DNA of 64,000 nucleotides, taken from Lasiosphaeria ovina (lineage: Eukaryota > Ascomycota > Sordariomycetes > Sordariales > Lasiosphaeriaceae). Of the stretch, positions 52,030 to 63,317 are shown piece by piece (position 1 is the stretch's first letter; each line of letters begins with the position of its first letter). Position numbers and translations under genes: made by a program. The notes beneath the pieces were generated by a model. That model had not been told where the DNA came from, did not search any database, and saw only the letters and a program-made list of their open reading frames with translations. The stretch is from assembly GCA_033439765.1 (NCBI GenBank), contig JAULSN010000003.1, forward strand, positions 5,642,001-5,706,000, read 5' to 3'.

Positions 52030-55000
52030 ATTCCCCAATATAACAACAAATATCTATTGAAGCCTCTATACCGATAGAGCAGTCCACGCGTACCGCGCCC
52101 GGAAAACCATATAATAACAAAAGAGAAGATAGTCGCCCTCGAGGGCTCGGATGACTGGTAGGCTTGGAACAATATATTCATTAGCAAGGCCGTTGCGGCC
52201 GACCTTTGGTCCCTTATCGACCCTACCTCTGAGGACCGCGGGGACTTCTAATAGAAGCCGAAGAAGCCCTTATTCGTAGTGTTCTCGATGAGTAAGGAAG
52301 CGAAGAAGAGGAGGACCCAGGCCGCCGCGAGGGCCGCCTCGGTGACCCGGGGCAATACGCCGGGTGTTGCTCCGGACCCTAATAACCCGCAACCCGAAAT
52401 ATAGGTCGCTGAACTAATAGCTAACGAAGACTACCTCCCGGCCATATGCCTAGCGGACCTATTAGATAAGGATAATAAGGTCTACTCGTAGAGCCTCGCC
52501 CTATATAATATAGATATGAAGGACTACGAGATAGAGCGTAGGGCACTTGCTGCCCTTAAGGACTAGGTGAATAAGACTATCTCGGCGTACTTATATATAG
52601 TTGCGTACGAGCCTATAGAGACGATTACTAGGTGGTATACAAATCTATAGGCATAGGCGAGAACTACTTCTTCGAACGATATAGGGAAGGCGAGGACCGC
52701 CTATAAGTAAGTAGTTCTCCCTCTCTCGAAGCCCCCGAAGTCGTAGAAAGTATAGATCAGCCACTAGGAGGAAGCCCTATAGAAGGCCAAGGCCAAGAAG
52801 GTCCCTAAGGCGTAGGTACCGGCCACCTAGTATAACGATTTCGAGACGGCGATTAGGGAGGTAGGGTGGACTTACTAGTATACTACCTACCGCCTGATAA
52901 ACCAAAAGAATATCGATACGGGGACCCTTAACTACCGGGACCTGGTGAACGCGTTTAACTAGGAGGTTAGGGTATAGGAGGTAACGAAGAAGCCCTTACG
53001 GTTTACGAAAGGGTCCTTCGGCATAATATACGGTAACTAGGATACTAATAGCCCCGAGGAAGGGAAGGTACCGGGCCCGAGAAAGCGGAAATATACCGGA
53101 GGTAGCTAGTTAGAGTATAGGGTATACTCGAATCCCCATACCTTAGAAGACTGTTAGTTCCTTTTCCCTAAGAAGGCCTGGGTAAAATAGAACCCCTCGA
53201 AGGAGCGTAGGAAGCGGGTAGAGGCGGTTTTATAGGTAGATAACGCTCTGAGGAAGGAAGTCGAGGCCCTGAGGAAGAAGGTTAAGGGAGACCTGCCTCG
53301 GAGAGGAAGCGTAAGTAGGCCCCGAGAGCCGAGTAGGGCCCCGAAGTCCAGAGCCTCGAGCCGGGCACCAGAGCCCGCTACTATAGTAGAGGACGCCCCG
53401 GAGGAAGATTGACTAGTACGCTACGTAGGTAAGGTTAATGCCTTATTCGCCGTATAGTACGTAGCCTTCTCGATGAACGAATACCCTCTTAAGTACTCGG
53501 TAATACTGGACTTAGGCTCTATAATATACATCTTTAACTAAGTTAGCCGCTTCCTCAATATTCGGCACGCCCTCGCGGGGGAATTCGTATAGGCTGGGGA
53601 CTATAAGATCCCTATTACTATATACGGCGAGGTGGACCTATAAGTTAGTAATATATTCGGAGGAAAGAAGGTCCTAAGGCTATATAATATAGCCCTATAT
53701 GAAGGTATCGTATATAACCTAGTATTACTACGGCGCCTATATAAGAGAGGCATATACTAGGATAATAGCGGGGACCCTACCTACCTATACCGTATAACGG
53801 ATTAATCGGTAATATATATGCTATAGGCCCGGTACGACCAATTCGTTATTAAGTATATTCCGGAAGACCTAAGTAGGGCCGCCTTCTTCACGAGAAGGAA
53901 CCGGTTCAATTCCTATACCAAAAGGAAGCCCCGGAGCGTGAGCGCCGAAATCTGGTACCTACGTATAGGCTACCCGGGCCCCGGCGCCCTAGAAAGACTC
54001 GTTAATATAGCTTAGGGGGTGCGTATTAAGGGTATTAAAATAGTCGAGTATAGCGTATACGCGCGGGCCAAAATAAAGCGATAGGTCAAACGAGAGCTAA
54101 AAGATAAGCCTTAACGGCCCGGGGATTACTTTACGATTGACTTTCATAACTAAGAGCCTGACGATAAGAAGTATAACTCCCTTATGCTAGTGACCGACCG
54201 CTATATAGGTATAAGCTGGGATTTTTATACTACCGACCGGAAGTACGTAACCCTTATTACTATTTTGGAAGCCTTCTTTAAGGAGTTAAGGGTTCAATAT
54301 AAAGTCGTACTAAAGGTTATCGAGTTAGATAACGAGCTTAAGTTAGTAAAGTTCACGGACTTCTTTAGGAGGTATGGCCTAGTCTAGAAGCCCTCGGCGC
54401 CCCGTATACAGGGATAGAACGGTACCGCCGAGAGGGCGGGGGCGTTAGTTAAGTAGAAAGCCCTTGTACTCGCTTTAGGAGCCGTATTCCCGAATAAATT
54501 ATAGCGGGAGATCTCTCGAACGGCTATCTACCTACTTAATAGGCAGCCTCGCGCTTAGAATAACTGGAAGACTCCTTATTAGGCCTGGTATTCCTTCTTC
54601 AATAGCTATACTCTTCCGTACTTAGGGCACTTACGGGTCTTTGGCTATAAGGCATACGCGATGACCGATAAGGCCCAAAATAAGGAAGAACGCCTTAAGC
54701 GTTTTGAGCCTAAGGCGTAGATCGGCTACCTTATCGGCTATATAGCGACCAATATCTATAGGGTATAGGTGCCTTTAAAGAATATAGTTATCGTCACCCG
54801 GGACGTTATCTTCGATAAGAATACTATATTTAACGGCAAGCTAGAAACCCTAGCGTAAGACGTCCGGGAAATGGACCCTATAGCCTTCGCGAACCACCTT
54901 AAGGCCCTTACGGTTAGGGAACCTGATATTAAGGAAGTAGTAGCCACCCCCGGGGACCAGGAAGATATTAGGGATATTACTAATATACTAGAGGATGACG

Positions 55001-57109
55001 ATGGCGTTATAGAGGATAAGATCGTAGCGTATAGGGAGGTCCCTAAGCTATACGGAAGCCATACGGTAGGAGGGAAGGGTAGCGGGTCGCTCCCTATACC
55101 ACTATAGTCGCCGCCTACAGCTATACTAGCCGGGGCGATTATATTATACGGGCCGGGGGCCGACCTTGGAGAAACCCGGGTAGCTAAGCTCAGTATAACG
55201 GCAGAATACGGGCCGGGGGCTAATCCGGGGAAAACCCAGGTAGCCAAACTCAGTATTTAGGAGTATTGGAATAGGTCTTTCCATATAGGTACATTATCTT
55301 CCAGGGTAGGGACCCTAGGAAGGAAGACCCTCACGAGGGCACAGGTCGAACGGTTACTAAAGACCCCGTTATCTATATACCGCCGGGACCTCCCGGACCC
55401 ACCGGGTTACTACGGGGACTTGAAGGACCACCCTATAGGGAACCTCTTCGAGGACGTAGAGAGGGCACATCTATAGAGTCATATAGAGATACGTTCGTAG
55501 GTAGAGGTCCTATAACGAGGCCTAAAAGGTATTAAGGTCCTAGACTATAGGTAGGTATACGTCTATAAGTTCGATAAATACGGAAGGTTTATTAAATATA
55601 AGGCCCGACTAGTTATCCGGGGAGATCAATAGCCGAAGAACCTCTCGGAAAGTAATTACGCTATAACCCTAGCCGGCCGGTCCTTCCGTACGATTATGGC
55701 GATAGCTATACGCTTCGACCTTAAGCTCCTATAGTATAACGCCGTTAATACCTTCGTAAATACCTCCCTAGACGAGGAGGTTTATATACGTATACTACCG
55801 GGGTATAAGAAGCCGGGCACCGTTTTAAGGCTTAATAAGGCTCTATATAGACTTAGGAGATTACTACTTCTTTAGTAGAGGGCACTCTCCGGGGTACTTA
55901 AGACCCTAGGCTATAGCCCCGTCCCTTACGAACCGTATGCCTTCACTAATAACGGCGTAATTATTTTCTTCTATATGGATAATATCGTCCTCGCCTTTAG
56001 GGAGTAATAGAGGAAGGAAGCTCTCGAAGTTATCGAGAAGCTCAAGGCCCGCTTCCAGCTTACGGGTGGGGATGATTTATAGTAGTTCCTAGGTATTAAG
56101 ATCCTCCGTAATAGGGCCAAGCGGCGCCTATAGTTATTATAGTCTTTATATATTACCAAAATAGGTGCCCTTGCCGATATATCACCTATACCGCCCACTA
56201 GCACGCCTATAGCGAGGGAGGAGCTATTACCTTATAAAGCTCTCGCGAAGAAGGCCGATATCCTACGGTATATACGGAAGGTCGGCTCCATTATATATAC
56301 CGCCGTTATTACTCGCCCGGACGTGGCTTTCGCCGTCTCCCGGCTCTCTCGCTTTACGACTAACCCCGGCCCGGAGTACTATAAGGCGGCTGACCGGGTC
56401 CTCGGCTACCTACTTCGTACTAGTTATCTAGCCCTATAGTTCGGAGGCGACGATGACTTCAGGGTAGCTAGTAACGCTTCCTTCGGGGACAACTCGGTAG
56501 ACCGGAAGAGCTTACAAGCCTACGCTATAAAGCTTTTTAGAGGCATGATCGGCTAGAGGGCGAATAAACAGGCCACCGTGACGACTTTAACCACCGAGGC
56601 GGAGTTGCTTGCTCTCTCGTAGGCCATAAAGGAAGCCCTATATATTAGCAGGCTACTAAAGGAGCTATACGTTAACCTTAAGGACCACCGCATTACCGTC
56701 GAATATGATAACCGTATAACTATTCGGTTATTAATAGAAGAGATCTCCTAGTTGAAGACGAACCTTCGGTATATTAATATTCATAACCACTGGCTACGGC
56801 AGGAATATAGGCTTAGGCATATGAAGGTAGTGTATACGAAGAGCGTAGAAATGATCGCTAACGGCCTGACGAAGGCACTACAAAACAACGCCTTCACGGA
56901 GTTCGTGCATTAGATGAACCTGCAGGACGTATCACGGTAGTTGGTGGCTAGAAGGCAAGAGGAAGGAACCCCGGTTGGGCATTTGGATTTGCCTGGGGAG
57001 TTGTGAATGCCCTCAGGGCACGGAAAGGAAGGAAGGATTTTGTGTGTTTACTTTTACATGCGGTTACTTTGGGCAGTTGAAGCCGGGAATAGCTTCAACT
57101 GAGGGGGTG
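52030..57109 (+). mobile_element. Second Ty1/copia element, complete but RIP-destroyed
   Basis: Read through many TAG/TAA codons, the plus strand gives a full copia polyprotein. Gag lies at about 52130-53100, a knuckle near 53150, and protease (VILDLGS) at about 53500. The pre-integrase domain (WYLRIGYPGPGALERL) is at about 53950, and integrase (DRYIGISWDFYTTD, QG-NGTAERAG) at about 54120-54700. Reverse transcriptase lies at about 55530-56200, with FYMDN in place of the YxDD core, and RNase H at about 56440-56900 (AFAVSRLSRF, HMKVVYTKSVEMIANGLTKA). A GAGGGGGTG purine tract precedes the 3' LTR. CpA and TpG are nearly gone between about 52130 and 56930, while both ends of the element keep normal dinucleotides. 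No functional product remains. Confidence 0.9.
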
Positions 57110-57328
57110 TGTTAGAAAGGCCATACTGGATTTGGCATGGTCTTGAGGGTCCGGGCAGGGGCCGGGCAGGGTGCGCACAGGGCACCTAATTAGACCGCCT
57201 TTTCCACAGGCTCTACACTGGTCCCCGGCCTGCAGGGCGAAGAGCTTTTCTTCCTTCTACACAACGGAATACACACACTTGGAATACCCTCTTTTTGACT
57301 GCTTTTGCATGCTTTGGCTTCTGAAAGT
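57110..57328 (+). repeat. 3' LTR of the second copia element (219 bp)
   Basis: Near-identical to 51793-52011. The bases following it (AGACC) do not match those before the 5' LTR (CGAGT), so no target-site duplication is present and the two flanks probably come from different places. Confidence 0.9.
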
Positions 57329-57335
57329 AGACCCT

Positions 57336-57630
57336 CCTGTAGCAAGACCCGCTCGTTCCTTATCTATTGTAGTATCCATTCTCTTCACCAACTCCTCCAA
57401 GTACGTCTTCATGTGCTGAAGGAGCGCGAGTAGGAGACCACCGGGCTTGGCCACGTCCGGGATTGGTATCGGGAGTCGGTGGCCGGGGCTTCTAAGCAGA
57501 ACCGCATTACTCATCTTCCGGGTTATATCGTGGGCGGTTTGGATTAACTGGACAAGAGAGTTGTCGTCGTGGCTTTGCTATACGTTTAGCTAGTAATGGC
57601 AGAATGCCGTGACCATCGTAAGGCGTTGTA
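57336..57630 (-). pseudogene. Unidentified coding fragment on the minus strand
   Basis: On the minus strand a frame with normal codon use reads LVQLIQTAHDITRKMSNAVL, then PIPIPDVAKPGGLLLALLQH and MKTYLEELVKRMD, up to near the LTR edge. It looks like the C-terminal helical part of a real protein, but upstream (57600 onward) it becomes interrupted by stops and grades into RIP-mutated DNA. It is not the continuation of the HET remnant on the other side of the element. I do not recognise the family. Confidence 0.4.
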
Positions 57631-59260
57631 ACGGCTTCACGGATAAACTGCCGAGCGCCTCGAGGCAAAGACCTCGAGCCAGAGCTAATATACAGGCCGT
57701 AGGCGGCTTTATAGGTGATCTAATATGGACTAGTGCATTCTATTATCCTATAGTTAGTGGGGGGGGGGGGGTTGGTTCTAGATAGGAAAAAACCTTCTTA
57801 AAGACTTACCTGGAGTACTTGAGTGACTTCCGAAGCCGCTTCTTCGTCGATCTTATATGGTTTAGTGAATAATAGGCCGATAACGTCTCTCCCTTCGTAG
57901 GCCTGGCTTTCTTATAGGGTATGATTAACAAAGTTGAGAGCCTACTAAAGGTACGTACGGTCTCCCGTATCCTAATAAGCCGAGAGAGCCTTGAGGATAT
58001 CTTCCTTTCGCTAAAGAGCCGTATCCCGCGGAGCCTCTGCCGTCTTCGGTCGATTAGATGCCTTATTAATATCGAGGAATACGCCGGCCTTGGCGTATTA
58101 CTCGTAGAATTCGACGATATTCTGCCTCTACTATACCGCCCTCTCCCGGTATACGTTCTTCCGCGGACTATCCGTCTACTCTAGATAGTATACTAGTCTC
58201 GTATCCGGTAAATTCGACGGTAGCTATACGATCCCGTAAAGTCCGTCCTACTTATCGACTAGTATAAATAGGTTTGTCCGGTCGCTCGAGACCTTCCGGA
58301 TAACGATATACGTCTTATCCTAGGTCGGGATAATATAATACTTATCGTAATCGAAGTCGTCGGTATTAGCGCTCTTACGGCTAGATATAAGAGTGGCAAA
58401 CTTAGCTACGTCTCGAAGTACTTCGGTACCCTCTAGAAGGAGCTCACCTATAACGACTACGAGCTTATAGAGATACGTACTACTAGTCTATAGCTCTTAG
58501 GGTCCGAATTTAAGGCCTACTCTAGAGTTATCCGACTTAAGTAGCTTAAGCGTCTTACTTACCGCTTTACTGGTTTTATTTCTCTCTTCTATCGTACGAA
58601 TACGGATTACTAATCTCTCCCTTCGGCCTTTTACGAGCTAGTAGCCAAAAAGCCGTTAGTTAAACGTAACGTCGTTACGCCTGGTAGCTATTATAGATGA
58701 TCTATTAAAAACCTGGATATAAGGTATAAATGGATATTAAAGTAGCGATTTATCTTATCGTTTTATACGCGGAAGAAAAGATAGGTAATCGTTCGATACG
58801 CTTTATTATAGTTAGGGAGAAAAGAGTTATAATCTTCTTAGGGGAAACGTTTTATTTACTCGAAAGATTTTAGTAACTCTATTAATTAGGAAACCTATTT
58901 TGAAATTCTTCCATTTTAATCGGTTCTACTAAGGGTATAATTCCTTACCCTTCTTAGTACGGCCTTAGTACGTACTAAGGCCGTATTAAGGCGGTACTAA
59001 GAAGGGTAAGGAATTATACCCTAAACTAAGTCGGCTATAACCTATTGAAATTCTTCTATTTCAATCGGTCTCTAATAAACTAAGTCGGCTATAATATCCT
59101 TATAACCCATAACCTATTAATCCAATTAGTCAATCTAGTAATATAGCCAATTTACCTACGTTATTTTTACCACCTTCTAATTTCTTCTTCGTAGAATTCT
59201 TTTCCTTTATAGCCCTAAAACTTTTATAATATCGTATACTATATAGTCGCCGCCGCGATA
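57631..59260. other. RIP-mutated DNA, identity unknown
   Basis: Strong TpA excess and loss of CpA/TpG from about 57700. No domain could be followed on either strand except short fragments. A G-run of about 13 lies at 57758-57770. It contains the foldback hairpin at 58933-59021 and repeats of AAACTAAGTCGGCTATAA near 59023 and 59075. Confidence 0.6.
58933..59021. repeat. Foldback element: 28-bp perfect inverted repeat with a nested palindrome
   Basis: Arm 58933-58960 is the exact reverse complement of 58994-59021. Between them, 58961-58982 is itself a perfect 22-bp palindrome (GGCCTTAGTAC and its complement). The whole is about 89 bp and would form a double hairpin in single strands. Just outside, GAAATTCTTC(C/T)ATTT occurs on both sides (about 58900 and 59049) in direct orientation, as would a target duplication or a tandem unit. 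It may be a MITE-like insertion. Confidence 0.8.
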
Positions 59261-59269
59261 GTATCGCTG

Positions 59270-61800
59270 AAGGCGATTTTGGGAATCGCGGAGCGCGCCG
59301 CTATAGGGAAGATTAATACCCGCTACCGCTAGCGTCAACTCGATAAATAGAATACCCGGCCCCTATCGGCTTTTCTTAAGACCTTACGGATTATTTACGA
59401 GTACCTTAAGCCTAGCTAGTACCTCCTAGGCGCTAATAGTCTATTAAGTAAGCCGGATACGAAACGTCTTAAGCCGGGCGAGGAGGAGTATAAAACGACG
59501 GATCCGGTACTATTTTATAGCTATTCGTAGTTACTCGTATATAGAAAGGCCACGGATCTTATTAGTTACCTAAACGGCTAGGAGTTTAACTAGTATATCG
59601 AATTAGTCGATAACCCCGAAATCGTAGAGGAAGCCCGCTCCGTACCGGGCCTTAAAATATCCCTAAAGTCCTAGTAGGAGATTGGTCGAGAGAAGCTTAT
59701 CCGCCTTATAGATACCCTATTTCGAAGCGGCTTCTTAGCGGATCCTATAGGTTTGGGTAAGTTATTAACCATATTAACCGTAGCTCTATGGATTAAGTAT
59801 AAGAAGCGCCTTCTTAGCTTTATCCTTATCTACTATCCAAAGTAGTATATAGTATAATAGTTCGACGAAATTAGGCGTTATTTTTAAGTAGTAAGTAGTC
59901 CCGTTAATCTATATATAAGATAATCGTTATTTAATACGCTCTTTATCTAGTATTCTCGACTAACGGCGATCGTCTTGGACGTAAGTTATCTAGTTAACTT
60001 ACTATTAGAGTATAACGTTATTATCTATAGCTATAGCTTTCTACGCTAGCGGTTTACCGATTATTCTATATATAAAGTATATACTTTAATATCTAATACG
60101 ATATCTATTCTCGCCGCCGGGATATACGTTCCTACGGCTAGGAATAAGGATAGCCGTCTCGTAATACCCTTATATTCGCCGTTATACGAGACCCGGGGTA
60201 CGCCGATTAGTATCCTGATCTTCGACGAGTCGTATAGCGCGAAAAACCCTAATTCGCTAATTAACCGCGCGGTACGATCCCTAACCTACGAATACGTCTT
60301 TCTCCTCTCCGGAACTCCGGTTTATAACTCCTAGGGCGATATTTATAGCTAAATAGCTCTACTACCGGATTACCCGTTTATAAGTAAGGAGTATTTTAGC
60401 GGAGTATTCTTAAGATAGGTAAACCCATCCTCTACCAAAGACTCTAGCGGTATTTTTACGCCTAGGAATAGGCACTTAAGTCTTATAAAGCGACTTCTAG
60501 CGCTAATACTCGTTATACGTCCTAAGGCCGTTCTCGCTAATAATCTACCGGACATCCAAAACGTCGATATTATAGTGGACTTTTTAGGAGAGGAATAACT
60601 TCGCCGCGATATATCCCGCGATATCCGTATCGGAAGATGGCTGATTTCGCGAAAGGGGGCGTCCGATATAGCTATAGGTTTGGCCCGTCTCTACCGTACC
60701 TAAAGCCGGGTAGTATACCTAATTCTGGTCCGTAAAGGGTTTGAATACCGGCCCGCTAGCCAGAAGCGTAGATTGAAGAATAGTATAGCTATAAAAGCGT
60801 GCCTACCGCGCTTTCTAGAGTATATTGGCCTCCTACTATATACCTATATACTTGATTTACGTCTAGCTGAGTTCGATAACTTAATCGCCTTTACTCTCGG
60901 TGCCCCTAATGGAGTATCGGGGGATGGGTAGGGAGCTAAGGAATTTAAGGTAGCTAAAGCGTTTACGACAAACGAGGAGCTATATAGCGACGAAGATAAT
61001 AGTTCCGTCTACTCTACGGATACTCTATAAGACGGCGACGACGAGTCAAACGACTAAGGCGAGAATATCGCTAACTCTATAGACGCTAATAACGAGGAGG
61101 ATGCCGATAAGGATAATAAGGATAATAAGGATTATAAGGACGATAGAGATAACGTAAAGGAGGAGATCTTCTACCGACCCCTATCTCTAATTAATAGAAG
61201 CGCGTAGTTAGAGTAGGTAAAAGGCCTATCTCTAGATACCCTACTTTCCCCTCGCGTTCGCCGGATTATCGAACTCCTACGGACCCTCCGCGAAGAAGCG
61301 CTAGACGAGAAGATTATAGTAGCGTCGAAGTTTATTAGGTTCCTCGACCTTACATAAGAGGCAATATTACGGGAAGCCGAAACTACTCTAATACTCGCCG
61401 TAGGTATAGTAACGTTTAGTAGTTATATAGATACGAACGATAGAATCGAGAATATTCGGCTCTTTAACGAGGTAGGTTCGGGGCCGATTATCCTCTTCCT
61501 TAGCGCTATAGTAGGGGGGACGGGGCTTAATATTACTATAGTATCCCGGCTAATTATCTACGAGCCCTAATTTAGCCCTAATATTAAAGTATAGCTTATA
61601 GGGCGCGTCTACTATTTGCTATAGAGACGAACCGTCTATATATATCGTATAATTGGCGATTACGCGGTAGACAAGTACCTAGTAGATATAGTCGTAAGCA
61701 AGTCTATCTTCGAAAAAGGGCTCATAGTGAGCCTTAGGCGGGACGATCGGGAGCCGCTTCTTTTAGTACCGTTAGAGTAAGAGGGAAGCGAGGATAAAGG
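59270..61800 (+). pseudogene. SNF2-family helicase-like gene, RIP-destroyed
   Basis: Through many stop codons the plus strand shows SNF2 helicase motifs in order. Motif I reads LADPIGLGKLLTILTVALWI (about 59730-59800). A DEAH-box equivalent reads LIFDESYSAKNPNS (about 60205-60250), and motif III LLSGTPVYN (about 60300-60330). The C-terminal helicase domain gives VGSGPIILFLSAIVGGTGLN (about 61470-61535), then SRLIIYEP and LIGRVYYL (about 61595). An acidic Asp/Asn/Lys-rich insert lies between the two lobes (about 61010-61160). SNF2 ATPases remodel chromatin or act in DNA repair. RIP implies that this sequence existed in more than one copy, so it was either a duplicated gene or cargo of a repeated element. 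Nothing functional remains. Confidence 0.75.
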
Positions 61801-63240
61801 TTCGGATTAGGAGTCGGCTATCTTTTAATAGCGCGTTACCTTAATATATTCTTTTTCTACTATTTTAATAAGCTTATCTCTATATCGCCCGTCTTATATT
61901 TCTTTAATAATTAGCTTATAAATACCCTCTAAGTAACTTATCTCCTTAGCTCCTAAAATAACTTCTTACTCTCGAGTAAGCTCCTTAGTAATCGACTCTT
62001 ACTATTCGTATATATATAAACGACGCTAATTAGAAGCGATATCGGCTAATAATTCTAGTATTATAGCCCGTAGAGTATCCGTAGAAGCTACTCTAAGCCT
62101 AGTTAGTATTAATATATAATTAGAAAGGATAGTCGTACGTACTATACTTGCCTAGTTTCTTAGGGGTCTTAACGCTCTTTACTTCTGCCGGAGCATCTAC
62201 GGGCGCTAGAAGATCGGCTGGTTAGAGTTGCCTAATAAACTAAAAATAGTAATTAAAGGTCGTATATACTACGCTTACTACCTTTCTTCGGCGCTATTTA
62301 TAGGAGCTTTCGTAAGTTAGAGACTAACGGATTTAGGTAAAGAGATACCCAAAGGAAATTAGGACCCGTTTAGTATTAAGGTTACTTAAGGTTTAAGAAG
62401 TAGGGAGATTAATCGATCGGTAGGGGAAAGAGGTGGAGTATCGCTTAGCGTTATCTAATCGGTACTCTTATACCCTAATATCGAGTATTTCCTTATTATC
62501 CTCCGTATTACTTTCCTTATAATCTTCCGTATTACTTTCCTCTCCGCTATCTACCTCGTCCCTAGTATCCTCTATACTATCGCCGCTCTAACTATCTTCT
62601 AACTAATAATCTATAAACCACTCCTAGCTAGTAGCTTCGACTTTATTATTATTATTATCGATAAATTCGTTATCTTTGGCGTATCCTAATACCGAGATCG
62701 TCGTCTCTTTAGAGTCGGAATCTATAGACGTTTATAACTCGACAATTACTACTCTTCGTACTCTACGACGAGGTTATCGTAACCGATTTTTCACTTGAGC
62801 GTTTTACTAGTAATAAGCTTCGTTAGTTCACGGTTAATCCGTAAAGCTCACGCAATAGTAAGATCGGGTAGGAGAACCTACCTCGGGCGCGACCCGGGCT
62901 AATACGTTTTTCCACCTTTCTTCCCGTATTATATAGAAGTACTTCTTTTTTTCCTCAATTCACCGTTATACGAGCGCTTGAAGCTCGTCGTAATACATGG
63001 CGAGGCCATTAAGCGTATCGCTCAAAGGATCTAAGCTTTTAATAACCGGCATGGTTTGCTATTATATATCGTTTGCTAGTATAATGGGAAAGATAGGAAA
63101 GATTAAGAAAGAGAACTTGAACGCGAGGTACTTGGTATGACGGCGGTCAAGAGCACCTAGGAAGAGAGTCGCTAGTAAAACTTATACCATTATCTAAGGA
63201 TTCTAAGGTAAAGAAAGAAAGGAAGAACTTCTACAAAGAG
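61801..63240. other. RIP-mutated DNA after the helicase
   Basis: TpA-rich, with no domain recognised on either strand. A short tandem repeat (CCGTATTACTTTCCT, twice) lies near 62500-62545. Composition returns to normal at about 63000-63240, which marks the right edge of the repeat block. Confidence 0.6.
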
Positions 63241-63317
63241 CGGTCCTGAGCGTACCAGGCGTGCACGGACCGCCAGGGCTTGCATCCCCACCAGGGCTCT
63301 AGTCCCAATCGGGGTTA

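Noticed and set aside
57171..57419. Frame crossing the 3' LTR edge, also present at 51854 in the 5' LTR
   Set aside because: LTR sequence read as protein, with no coding features.
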